A DNA stretch of 64,000 nt, from NCBI GenBank assembly GCA_965277745.1, contig OZ255837.1, positions 744,001 to 808,000 of the forward strand. The letters are read 5' to 3'. A program made the translations under genes and the position numbers. Within the stretch, counting starts at the first letter, position 1, and the number at the start of each line of letters is the position of its first letter. Source of the stretch: G965277745 sp965277745. GTDB taxonomy: Bacteria > Pseudomonadota > Gammaproteobacteria > Cardiobacteriales > Cardiobacteriaceae. The notes beneath the pieces are model-generated. The model saw only the letters and a list, made by a program, of their open reading frames with translations, had not been told where the DNA came from and searched no databases. Below are positions 1 through 8,915 of the stretch, in pieces.

Positions 1-1409
1 TTTCCGTAACCCACGAAACACGTCTTTACCGCATCGGACAGAGAAATGTTATCGTCCAAAGTGCGGTGAAAGTGCTCTCCGCCCGCCGCGCGCGCGCGAT
101 CTTTCTGCTTTTCCATCGCCGCGTCGAAAGTGGCGACGTCCACGCAGACACCGTGCTCGCGGGCGATGTCCTCGGTAAGATCAAGGGGAAAGCCGTAGGT
201 GTCGTGCAGCTTGAAGGCGAGTGCTCCGCTCAGTGCTTGCGTACCGCGGGCGAACGCCTCATCGAGCATCCGCATACCGTGTTCGAGGGTTTCGTAAAAG
301 CGCGTTTCCTCGCTATGCAACGCCGCCATGATCTGCGCTTGCCGAGCGGCTAGTGTGGGATAGGCCTCGCCCATCGAGGTCACCAGATCCGGCACGACGC
401 GCGAGAAAAACGGCTGTTTTTGCCCGAGTTTGTAGCCGTGGCGGACGGCGCGACGGATGATCCGGCGCAGCACGTAACCCCGTCCTTCATTGCCAGGGAT
501 TACCCCGTCGGCGAGGAGAAAAGCGGCCGCGCGGCTATGGTCGGCGATCACTTTCAGCGAGGGGTTTTCCAGATCCGTGCAACCGGTTTCGCGAGCCGCG
601 GCGGCGATCAGGACGACAAACAGATCGATCGCGTAGTTGCTGTGCACCCCTTGCAGGATCGCCGCCATCCTTTCGAGCCCCATGCCGGTATCGACACAGG
701 GATGCGGGAGCCGCGCGAGTGTGCCGTCTTCGCGCTTGTCGAACTGCATGAAAACGTGATTCCAGATTTCTATGAAGCGCTCGCCATCGGCCGCCGCGCT
801 GCCTGGTGGGCCGCCGGCAAAGGACTCGCCATGATCGTAGAAAATTTCCGAACACGGCCCGCACGGCCCGATATCGGCCATCATCCAGAAATTGTCGCTG
901 GCGTGTTTTTTCCCCTTGTTGTCGCCGATACGAATCACCCGCTCGGGCGGCAGTCCAATCGTTCGAGTCCAGATGTCATAGGCTTCGTCGTCCTCTTCGT
1001 AGACCGTCGCGAGCAGTCTTTCCGGTGCCAGAGCGAAGCCTTCGGTGAGCAACTCCCACCCCCAAACGAGGCTTTCGCGCTTGAAATATTCACCGAAGCT
1101 CCAGTTGCCGAGCATTTCGAAAAAGGTGTGATGGCGTGCGGTGTAGCCGACGTTTTCGAGATCGTTGTGCTTGCCGCCCGCGCGCAGACAGGCCTGCACC
1201 GAAGTCGCGCGGCGGTAGGGGCGTTCATCGCGGCCGAGAAACACGTCCTTGAACTGCACCATGCCCGAATTGGTGAAAAGAAGGCTGGGGTCATTTTTCG
1301 GCACCAGCGGCGAAGAAGGGACAACGTGATGCCCGCGGGCAGCGAAGAAATCGACGAAAGCGCGGCGAATTTCCGCTGTGGTGAAGGGCTTATTCTCGGA
1401 TTTTGTCAT
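1..1409 (-). CDS. alaS: Alanyl-tRNA synthetase, 5' part (gene runs off the window)
   Basis: Charges tRNA-Ala with alanine in the cytoplasm. The reverse-strand frame opens at ATG 1409 (MTKSENKPF...) and stays open to base 1, giving about 469 N-terminal residues of a protein normally near 870. Visible class II motifs include TNSGMVQF near the N-terminus, the motif-2 stretch RHHTFFEMLGNWSFGEYF, and the motif-3 element GMGLERM. The editing and C-terminal domains lie beyond the window edge. The start overlaps the 3' end of recX by 20 bases, as expected for the conserved recA-recX-alaS order. The family call is certain; only the 3' end is missing. Confidence 0.97.
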   Translation of the reverse strand, partial: MTKSENKPFTTAEIRRAFVDFFAARGHHVVPSSPLVPKNDPSLLFTNSGMVQFKDVFLGRDERPYRRATSVQACLRAGGKHNDLENVGYTARHHTFFEMLGNWSFGEYFKRESLVWGWELLTEGFALAPERLLATVYEEDDEAYDIWTRTIGLPPERVIRIGDNKGKKHASDNFWMMADIGPCGPCSEIFYDHGESFAGGPPGSAAADGERFIEIWNHVFMQFDKREDGTLARLPHPCVDTGMGLERMAAILQGVHSNYAIDLFVVLIAAAARETGCTDLENPSLKVIADHSRAAAFLLADGVIPGNEGRGYVLRRIIRRAVRHGYKLGQKQPFFSRVVPDLVTSMGEAYPTLAARQAQIMAALHSEETRFYETLEHGMRMLDEAFARGTQALSGALAFKLHDTYGFPLDLTEDIAREHGVCVDVATFDAAMEKQKDRARAAGGEHFHRTLDDNISLSDAVKTCFVGYG

Positions 1410-1828
1410 CGCGCATCGCCGTCTCGATCTGGGCGAAAGTAAATCCGCGCTGCGCCATGAAGCGTTGCCGTCTCGCGCGTTCGGCAAGGGAATCCACCTG
1501 CCCGGGGTATTTTTTGGCGTACACCGTTTTCGCGGTGTCGAACCAGTCGATCGCGCCGAGGGCAGCGCCGATCAGTTCGTCATCAAGGCCATGCGCGCGC
1601 ATCGCCTGGCGCACTTTCAACGGGCCGTCGCCACGTCTTGCCTTACTGCTTACGAAGTGTTCGCCAAAGCGCGGATCACTCTGCCAGCCTTTCTCCTCGA
1701 GAAAGGCGAGTACCGCCTGTGTGGTTTCATCGTCGATACCGGTCGCTTTCGCGGCAAGTTCAGCGCGGGAATATTCGCGTTTTGCCAAGGCCTTGAGGCA
1801 CCTTGCGGAAAAGGCGCGGAAGGCGTTC

Positions 1829-1839
<11 letters not shown>
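1390..1839 (-). CDS. recX: Regulatory protein RecX
   Basis: RecX binds the RecA filament and limits its ATPase and recombinase activity. The 149-residue product has the small all-helical three-repeat build of the family, with segments such as KREYSRAEL near the N-terminus, EEKGWQSDPRFGEHFV in the middle and RQRFMAQRGFTF near the C-terminus. I chose the start MINENAFRAF at 1839; the same frame is open further upstream, but that part is the recA 3' end read in another frame. The start overlaps the recA stop by 11 bases, suggesting translational coupling, and the 3' end overlaps alaS. Confidence 0.93.
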
Positions 1840-2871
<1,032 letters not shown>

Positions 2872-2875
<4 letters not shown>

Positions 2876-3549
2876 GGTGTTCCCGAATTGTCGTGAATCG
2901 CATCCAGTGCGTGAATGATTGCGCTGATTTTAGCATCCTTGGGATTGGCTTCCAGTATCTTTTCATAGCTTTGGCGCGCCAGTTGCAAGTAAACATCGGC
3001 GAGATTGCGCTGCGCGATGCTCTGATTCGGATGCTCTGCGAGCAAAGCTTGTAATACGTTTTGCGCCGAAAGCAGATCCCCGCGCCCGAAATAGATCACC
3101 GCCAGGGCGTTATAGGGCTGCGCGAGATCGGGAAAAACGCTTTGCATCATTTTGAACCAGCGTTCGGCCTCTTGAACGCGCCCGATTTGCATCAGCACCA
3201 GCCCTTTCATATACGCCGCGCGGGCGTCTTCCGGTTTATGAACAAGGCGCGCGTCCAGTTGCCGCAGGGCCTCTTGCGTTCGTCCCGAAGTCGCCAGCGA
3301 TTCGACCGCGCGATACCCTTGCCACTGCATCTTTTGCGTGTTCGGCGGCGGCGAGGGCGGCATTATTTCACTGCGGGCGCCGTGCGCGAGGTTAACCGCC
3401 AACGCAGTCAGCGCAGCGAAGCGCACGACCGCCGGTAATCGGACGGCCGCCTTTTTCTTTCCATCCGACGACACTTGAGCCACCTCCTGTCTGCATATCT
3501 TATCCGCCCACGGCGAACGGCTCAAGCGTAACCATTGTGAGTACGCCAT
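2872..3549 (-). CDS. TPR-repeat protein of unknown specific role
   Basis: 225 residues. After a basic N-terminal stretch there is a hydrophobic segment around residues 42-60 (VRFAALTALAVNLAHG) that could be a signal anchor, followed by tetratricopeptide-like repeats from about residue 75, for example ARAAYMKGLVLMQIGRVQEA and PYNALAVIYFGRGDLLSA. TPR arrays mediate protein contacts, so a periplasmic or membrane-anchored scaffold role is an inference. The start MAYSQWLRL at 3549 is preceded by a very strong GGAGGGGG ribosome site, which argues against the upstream in-frame start at 3573. It overlaps recA by four bases. The exact family is not recognised. Confidence 0.8.
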
Positions 3550-3763
3550 CGTATCCCCCTCCTTCCGCACCACGGGGCGGTGTTCGATTCGACGCTCATG
3601 CAGCGCTCTTACGATCGCGAGAGACGCTCTCCTTGCCCGCAGGTAGAGGATAACTGACGGTTGTGGTGGCCAACCCCAAGCTGCTGGAGATGCTATGCGG
3701 AAACGGCGAGCGGATGAGAACGGTCAACACATTTCCTAGCCGGACGAGTATGTTGACTATTTA
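3550..3763. other. Intergenic region upstream of the TPR-recA operon
   Basis: A gap of about 210 bases between two minus-strand genes. It should hold the promoter of the TPR-recA-recX-alaS transcript. No near-consensus sigma70 pair and no clear LexA-type palindrome could be picked out by eye. A plus-strand reading frame at 3663-3863 has no recognisable protein features and overlaps the next gene, so it is not called. Confidence 0.5.
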
Positions 3764-4249
3764 TTACGGCGAGATCAATTGCTTATTCTCATCCGCCAGT
3801 CCCACAAGCAGATGTTCGCCTGAGTCATCGAATTTAAACACGCCATATTTGGCGTCCTCATAATACCCGGCGTGACCTTCCTGAAAGAAGAAGGAATCGG
3901 GGACAATAAGCACTCCGTTATATCTTTTGTGAAAGTGGAGTAATTTCTCACCTGCGGCTAAATCCTCCTCTCTTTGGAAGCGGACAAACTGTGCCACGTT
4001 GTCCCCATCTACCTGGATCACCATATATCCACGCTTCTTGTGAGGAGTCAATTCTTTCGCAGGAGCATTACGCGCTATGGCATAACGCAGACGCATATAG
4101 TCTCCTTGCATCAGTGAACGGGGGTCGACCGGAGCCAGTTCGAGTAAGAGCATTTCACCCTGCGCTTTGATCTGCTCTTTCTCGTAAATACCATAATTCA
4201 GGGCGGCGAGAACAAGCACTGACAATACAATCATTATTTTTGTCCGCAT
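3764..4249 (-). CDS. GDYXXLXY-domain membrane-anchored protein
   Basis: 161-residue protein with an N-terminal membrane segment (IMIVLSVLVLAALNYGIY) followed by the signature QGDYMRLRYA that names the GDYXXLXY family. These proteins are normally encoded just after DUF2157/DUF4401 membrane proteins; the biochemical role is unknown. The start MRTKIMIV at 4249 has a good GGGAGG ribosome site. Upstream in the same direction lies the last part of a DUF4401-like frame overlapping this start, so the gene seems to be the survivor of a partly deleted pair. It is more AT-rich than the neighbouring recA operon. Confidence 0.85.
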   Translation of the reverse strand: MRTKIMIVLSVLVLAALNYGIYEKEQIKAQGEMLLLELAPVDPRSLMQGDYMRLRYAIARNAPAKELTPHKKRGYMVIQVDGDNVAQFVRFQREEDLAAGEKLLHFHKRYNGVLIVPDSFFFQEGHAGYYEDAKYGVFKFDDSGEHLLVGLADENKQLISP

Positions 4250-4368
4250 GATCCACCTCCCGCGTCCCAACCTTTATGTTTGAGGTAAAGTCTTGCCGCC
4301 AGCAACACTATGCCGCTTGCGATAAGAACGCCTGATTTCTCCAGTAAAGAGATGTCGAGATTATAGTA
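4234..4368 (-). pseudogene. DUF4401-like C-terminal remnant
   Basis: A 44-codon reverse-strand frame reading YNLDISLLEKSGVLIASGIV followed by a hydrophobic segment and ending at TAA 4234-4236, overlapping the start of the GDYXXLXY gene by 16 bases. The NLD-x-SLL-x-KS element followed by a terminal transmembrane helix is what I expect of the C-terminus of DUF4401 proteins, the usual upstream partner. A stop codon at 4369-4371 closes the frame and nothing upstream continues it, so most of the gene is gone. The family call rests on a short match and on context. Confidence 0.45.
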
Positions 4369-4480
4369 TTAACCCGGCGGCAATTTATATAGGTTATCCC
4401 GAACGAAGGGGATCGGACGGGCAAAGCATCATGAGAAAGCGGAGACAACGCGGCCTTTCTCTGGCCTCCCTGTGCGATAA

Positions 4481-4508
4481 GTCACGCGACGGGTTCGAAA
4501 CGCGTGAC
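4481..4508. repeat. Perfect 8-bp inverted repeat in the tctA downstream region
   Basis: GTCACGCG (4481-4488) and CGCGTGAC (4501-4508) are exact reverse complements around a 12-base loop. It lies downstream of tctA (minus strand), about 85 bases past its stop. The flanking T-run is short on either strand, so it may be a weak terminator hairpin or a protein-binding palindrome. The rest of 4372-4593 shows no gene. Confidence 0.5.
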
Positions 4509-4593
4509 TTTAATCTGCGTCAGACTTTCCGCTTGTTATTTCAATAGACATCTCAGTCGAATCGGGATCCGAAATTTTGAGCGCCACTTCTTT

Positions 4594-6105
4594 TTACGCG
4601 CCGGCCTGAGCGCGTTTCCGTGAGGCTTTGACGATATTGGTGATTTGAACGACGACGACAATCAGGAAGCAGACCGCCAACCCCGCGGAGACGGGACGTT
4701 CAACGAACGCCGACAACTCGCCGTTTGATTTTATCAGAGAAGAGAGCAGGTTTTTTTCCAGCATCGGCCCGAGAATCATCCCCAGAATAATCGGTGAAAC
4801 CGGATATTGACCGCGTCGCAAAAGGTATCCCAGAACGCCCATTACCAACATGACAATAATCGACGACAAAGCGTTATTGATTGCAAAAGAGCCGACCATA
4901 CTGAACAGGACAATCACCGGATACAGTCGATTCTTGTCGACGTAAATCACCCGTTTAATCAGGTTGACGACCAATGTTGCAACGAGGAGCAACATGAGAT
5001 TGGCGATAAAAAAGAGAATGAACACCGCGTACAATTTATCCGGATGAAACAAGAATAACGTCGGGCCGGGATTCATCCCTTTCATATAGAGCACGCCGAT
5101 AATGATCGCCGCCGCCGAGTCACCGGGAATACCGAATACCAACGATGGAATCCAACTACCGGCCAGAGCGGCGTTGTTACTGGTCGAGGCGTCGATAATC
5201 GCTTCTTCCGAGCCTTTGCCGTAGAGTTCGGGCTGTCGCGAAAACTTCCGAGACAAGGCGTAAGATATCCACGCGGCCATATCCGCCCCGGCGCCGGGTA
5301 GAGCACCGATCGTTGTCCCCAAAAGACTACTGCGGACAATATTGATTTTTTTGTGCCACAGTGTCCCCGGAACGCCCTTGAACAGATTCACCCCGGATTC
5401 GGCTTGCGGCCTCCGATAGCTTTGGGTATCGTCTTCGATTTTTCCGGCATAACATTCAATCGCGCCGGAGATGGCAAATAATCCAATCATCGCGGGAATA
5501 AAACTGATCCCTTGCAACAACCAGACTTTACCGAAAGTAAAGCGCGGGACACCGTTGATCTGGTCATAGCCGACACAGGCAAAGAGTAGCCCCAGGCACA
5601 AAGTAACCAGCCCTTTGAGGGGGCGGTTGACGACAACCAGGGTGGCACAGGTCAGCACCAGCAGTGAAAGCCAGGTGTATTCATAAGAACTGAATTTCAA
5701 TGCGCACTTGGCCAAAAGCGGCGCGGCGAGCATCAAGATCAGGGCGCCGATCAAACCGCCGATCACCGAGCTTACCAAACCAATGCCTAACACCCGATTG
5801 AGTTTTCCCTGTTTCACCAGTTCATTGGAATCCGCGACATACGCTGCCGATGCCGGTGTGCCGGGAATACCGAGCAATGCGCCGGGAATATCGCCGGCAT
5901 AGATGGAGGACGCGCCGATCGAAATCATCAGCGCGAGTGCCGGAATCGGATCCATGAACAAGGTGAACGGAACCATCAGGGCAACGGCCATCGTTGCCGT
6001 AAGACCGGGGATCGATCCGAAGAACAGGCCGGCGAGGCCGGCGCCGATAATGGCGAGGATCGCATTGATATCGATATAATGTAGCGCCGCGAGGAAAATG
6101 GTCAT
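4594..6105 (-). CDS. tctA: Tripartite tricarboxylate transporter, large membrane subunit TctA
   Basis: Large permease subunit of a TTT-family secondary transporter that takes up organic acids using a periplasmic binding protein. 503 residues, full length, with about a dozen hydrophobic segments. The conserved N-terminal glycine- and proline-rich stretch (FGSIPGLTATMAVALMVPFT) is present, as are the mirrored motifs GIPGTPASAA and GALPGAGADMAAW that mark the two internal TctA repeats. It is the last gene of a run 7614-8546, tctC, tctB, tctA, with 9 bases between tctB and tctA. The substrate cannot be read from the sequence; the adjoining lyase suggests a carboxylate or sugar-acid compound. Confidence 0.95.
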   Translation of the reverse strand: MTIFLAALHYIDINAILAIIGAGLAGLFFGSIPGLTATMAVALMVPFTLFMDPIPALALMISIGASSIYAGDIPGALLGIPGTPASAAYVADSNELVKQGKLNRVLGIGLVSSVIGGLIGALILMLAAPLLAKCALKFSSYEYTWLSLLVLTCATLVVVNRPLKGLVTLCLGLLFACVGYDQINGVPRFTFGKVWLLQGISFIPAMIGLFAISGAIECYAGKIEDDTQSYRRPQAESGVNLFKGVPGTLWHKKINIVRSSLLGTTIGALPGAGADMAAWISYALSRKFSRQPELYGKGSEEAIIDASTSNNAALAGSWIPSLVFGIPGDSAAAIIIGVLYMKGMNPGPTLFLFHPDKLYAVFILFFIANLMLLLVATLVVNLIKRVIYVDKNRLYPVIVLFSMVGSFAINNALSSIIVMLVMGVLGYLLRRGQYPVSPIILGMILGPMLEKNLLSSLIKSNGELSAFVERPVSAGLAVCFLIVVVVQITNIVKASRKRAQAGA

Positions 6106-6114
6106 TTTGATCTC

Positions 6115-6555
6115 CTATCCCCATATTCCTTGGGGCAAGGCGACCATCAGCAGGTCTGCGAAAAGATAATCGATCGAGAGGGCGGCGATGATCGCGAAAA
6201 TCAACGAGGAAAGCAATTTCCTTGGGCGCCGCAACCCCGTCAAGGCAAAAACCAAACAGGTGGCACAGACGATAAAACCGAGCGTATCGACAAATAGAGT
6301 GAACAGCGTGACCGATACGATTATCGTGAAGATGGCGCGCATTTCTCCTGCGCCAAGGTGACATCGATGTTTGGTGGAATGCCGGTAAGCAATCGCGGCG
6401 TCGATCAGGGTGAAAACAAAGAGAAGGGCACCGAGTACGGTGGGCATAAATCCGGCGCCATAACGACCGACCCCGCCATGAGCATGAAGACTGCCGATAA
6501 AAACGGCCAATGCGAATAGTGCGATCGAACATTGTGCAATAGGAAAAGAACGCAT
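6115..6555 (-). CDS. tctB: Tripartite tricarboxylate transporter, small membrane subunit TctB
   Basis: Small membrane subunit of the TTT transporter, 146 residues, with four hydrophobic segments in the pattern of the TctB family: one at the N-terminus (IALFALAVFIG), one around GFMPTVLGALLFVFTLI with the typical G-x-GFMP, and two near the C-terminus. The start MRSFPIAQ at 6555 matches the usual short N-terminus before the first helix; a longer in-frame extension to 6627 would add a non-hydrophobic leader and is not preferred, although the ribosome site is weak. It lies between tctC and tctA. Confidence 0.9.
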   Translation of the reverse strand: MRSFPIAQCSIALFALAVFIGSLHAHGGVGRYGAGFMPTVLGALLFVFTLIDAAIAYRHSTKHRCHLGAGEMRAIFTIIVSVTLFTLFVDTLGFIVCATCLVFALTGLRRPRKLLSSLIFAIIAALSIDYLFADLLMVALPQGIWG

Positions 6556-6627
6556 AAAAACACCCGCTTGAAAGAGTGGCGGAGAAAAGCAGACGAAGTT
6601 CCGGGGGACTCCGCCCAGCGATTCCAC

Positions 6628-7584
6628 TTACTTTTTCAGTTTACCGATCAATCTGCCGTACTTTTCATCTTCCGAGCGCATGAATTTATCCATGGCATCA
6701 CCATACAGCGGATACACTTCAAAACCTTGTCTGTGGGCATATTTCTGTAGATCTCCTTGCGCGAAGACTTGTTTCATCGCGTCGATCAACGTGTTCTCGA
6801 TATCCTTTGCAAGCGCGGCGGGCGCCACTAGAGCGTTCCAAGTCGAAAAGCGGTATTTATAAGGCGTCGCTTCGCTAAATACCGGGACCTCTTTATAAAG
6901 ACCCTGCCCTTTTCCCGCCATGGTTGCTAGATTGCGCACTAACCCGGCTTCAACCATCCCTTTAGCCTCCCCCGGAGAAGACGTCGTAAAGTCGATGCCG
7001 CCGGAGACCAGCCCCATCAACGCGGAACTTGATCCTTGTGACGGAACGAATGTGACGGCATTTGCCGGTAATCCCATGCTGTCGAGCATTCCGACAAGAT
7101 TCAAATGCCAGCCGGAGTTGAGTCCACTGCCCGAGGCTTTGAGTTTGCCCGGATGCGCCTTGATGTAATCAATCAGTTCAAGGATATTTTCGAAGCGAGA
7201 ATCTTTGGCCACCTGGATACCACCAGGATTGACCGCCAATCGGGTTATCGCGGTGTAGTGCGTGTGATCGAGTTTCGTCATGCCCTGATGGTGCATCATC
7301 GCGATTTCAACGCTTGCGACCCCCAAAGTATAGCCGTCGGGTTTTGCTTTCGCGATCGCATCATGACCCACCACACCGGCACCGCCTGTCCGATTGACGA
7401 CATTGACGTTCACCCCCAGTTCGGCCTGCAATCCTTGGGCGACCAGACGGGCAACCGTATCCGTATTACCGCCGGCGCCCCAGGGGACGATAATCGAGAT
7501 CGGTTTTTCGGGCCATGCCGCCATCGTGGCAGCCGATCCCATGACAAAAGTCGCGAAAATACCGAAAATGAGCGCGAGTTTCAT
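6628..7584 (-). CDS. tctC: Tripartite tricarboxylate transporter, periplasmic binding protein TctC
   Basis: Periplasmic solute-binding protein that captures the substrate for TctAB. 318 residues with an N-terminal signal peptide (LALIFGIFATFVMGSAATMAAWP, likely cut after AMA-type residues near position 21). The mature start WPEKPISIIVPWGAGGNTDT is the classic TctC/Bug opening, and ASGSGLNSGWHLN is a ligand-loop region. I chose ATG 7584; the upstream in-frame extension lacks signal-peptide character. A 29-base gap separates it from the lyase gene, so the four genes probably share one transcript. Confidence 0.93.
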   Translation of the reverse strand: MKLALIFGIFATFVMGSAATMAAWPEKPISIIVPWGAGGNTDTVARLVAQGLQAELGVNVNVVNRTGGAGVVGHDAIAKAKPDGYTLGVASVEIAMMHHQGMTKLDHTHYTAITRLAVNPGGIQVAKDSRFENILELIDYIKAHPGKLKASGSGLNSGWHLNLVGMLDSMGLPANAVTFVPSQGSSSALMGLVSGGIDFTTSSPGEAKGMVEAGLVRNLATMAGKGQGLYKEVPVFSEATPYKYRFSTWNALVAPAALAKDIENTLIDAMKQVFAQGDLQKYAHRQGFEVYPLYGDAMDKFMRSEDEKYGRLIGKLKK

Positions 7585-7613
7585 AGCCAAGTTCCTTATC
7601 TTCGTTGAAATGT

Positions 7614-8546
7614 TTACCGGCCCAATCCGGCAATATGCTTGCGATGCCAGGCGCCGAAAGCGGAAATCTGACTCAGGAGGACATCGAGTCCCCAATATTT
7701 TTCCATGACATCGTCACTCACTGCCCGACTGTGTGTACTGTCAAATGTTCCCAAGCGTTGATGAAACACCTTGGCATTTTTCGGATAGCCCAAAGTTTCC
7801 GTTACGGCGGCGAGTGACAGAAACCAAGACAATTGTCGCGCATAATCGCGATCCCGTGCGCCATGGTGATACAGCCAATGATACAAATCCGGGTGAAAAT
7901 TGGTGAATACACCGGCAAATCCTTTGCAACCGGCGCACATGGCCTCATAAGCGATGGCGGCATTGGCATTGATGATGGCAAGGGGCGTGTTTTTTACCCG
8001 TTGCACACGTCCGGTAACCGTTGCCAGATCACAACTGACGTCTTTCAAAAACAAAAAACGCCCGGTCTCGGCACAAAAACCGAGTTCCTCATCCGACAAC
8101 AGACGACGGTACGGTGCCGGACATTCATAAAGTCCCAAAGGCAAATCTTCCGGCAGGGCGTTCAGCAACCGTTCGAGATTGCGAAAAAACGTTTCGCTCC
8201 CTTCATGGTTCGGGTCAATCCGGTTTGTCACCAGGCACAGCGCATCGATCCCTGTTGCGGCGATGGCGCCAAGTTCCGCAATCTGATCGGCCCTGTCGTT
8301 GGAAACATGGCCGGAGGAAATCACCGGTACACGTCTGGCCGTATAATCGACGACCCGTCGAGAAAGCGCGATGCGTTCCTGTAAAGACAAGAAATGCATT
8401 TCGCTTGACTGACATACGGCAAACAGCGCATCGGCACCGTGCTCGACATACCAGTCGATAAGACGCTCCAGTCCGGCATAATCAATTCGATTGTCTTCCG
8501 TGAACGGTGTCAGCATCACAGGGACGATACCGTCGATTCCTTTCAT
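7614..8546 (-). CDS. Dihydrodipicolinate synthase / N-acetylneuraminate lyase family protein
   Basis: Class I (Schiff-base) aldolase-fold lyase of 310 residues. The start MKGIDGIVPVMLTPF at 8546 matches the family opening. The catalytic lysine is in FLFLKDVS around residue 165 and the conserved tyrosine in GLYECPAPY around 140. The usual GTTGE phosphate/carboxylate loop is replaced by CQSSEMHFLS, seen in a divergent branch, so true DapA function is unlikely. Placed upstream of tctCBA in the same direction, it probably cleaves or dehydrates the imported acid. A lysine-biosynthetic, sialate-lyase or keto-sugar-acid role cannot be separated here. Confidence 0.85.
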   Translation of the reverse strand: MKGIDGIVPVMLTPFTEDNRIDYAGLERLIDWYVEHGADALFAVCQSSEMHFLSLQERIALSRRVVDYTARRVPVISSGHVSNDRADQIAELGAIAATGIDALCLVTNRIDPNHEGSETFFRNLERLLNALPEDLPLGLYECPAPYRRLLSDEELGFCAETGRFLFLKDVSCDLATVTGRVQRVKNTPLAIINANAAIAYEAMCAGCKGFAGVFTNFHPDLYHWLYHHGARDRDYARQLSWFLSLAAVTETLGYPKNAKVFHQRLGTFDSTHSRAVSDDVMEKYWGLDVLLSQISAFGAWHRKHIAGLGR

Positions 8547-8554
8547 AAGGATAT

Positions 8555-8568
8555 CCGATTCATATCGG
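8555..8568. promoter_or_regulatory. Small palindrome just upstream of the lyase-tctCBA operon
   Basis: CCGAT (8555-8559) and ATCGG (8564-8568) form an inverted repeat 8-22 bases before the lyase start. On the minus strand a loose sigma70 candidate (TTGAAC, 16 bases, GACAAT) lies just upstream, so the palindrome would sit between promoter and start codon and could be an operator. Evidence is positional only, and no regulator gene is adjacent. Confidence 0.25.
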
Positions 8569-8612
8569 GTATTGTCCACTTTTCGATGATGCGTTCAAAG
8601 ACAAATACATTA

Positions 8613-8915
8613 GGGGCTATCCCAGTTAATTAGTTAAGATATTTGGCAATCCATGGTTTTAGTTGCTGTCATTGTGTTAGTGGGTCAGGGTTGTTAAAAC
8701 GCCACTCGCACTCTTTCAAAAATAGCCCAAAATGCTGCCGTGGGACACCGTTAAATTTACGCATGTGCCGCTTGGCTTGGTTCCAGAAGTTCTCAATACC
8801 GTTGATATGATTATGCCTGTCAGCAAACAGCTGGGAATGGTTGATGCGGTAGTGTTTAAAGCCTGAAACATCCAGCACATTATAGCCACGCCAGCAGTCG
8901 CAATAGACGATACTA
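8613..8915 (-). mobile_element. IS1595-family insertion sequence, truncated copy A
   Basis: The terminal sequence GGGGCTATCCCAGTTAATTAG at 8613 is identical to the right end of copy B (26487-27201) and nearly identical to that of copy C (42353-43067). The reverse strand encodes the C-terminal third of the same DDE-type transposase, including YCDCWRGYN and HINGIENFWNQAK, with small differences near its 3' end (stop after PDPLTQ). Identity to the full copies stops exactly at 8915, where an IS630-family element begins at a TA dinucleotide. The other half of this copy is absent beyond the IS630 element. Confidence 0.85.

Noticed and set aside
59..67. AAGTGCGGT, the Haemophilus-type DNA uptake core
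   Set aside because: A single occurrence inside alaS; no enrichment was noticed in the rest of the window.
420..1442. 340-codon plus-strand frame at the window start
   Set aside because: Antisense to alaS, whose class II motifs are evident on the minus strand.
3663..3863. 66-codon plus-strand frame between the TPR and GDYXXLXY genes
   Set aside because: No protein features, and it overlaps the end of a recognisable gene.
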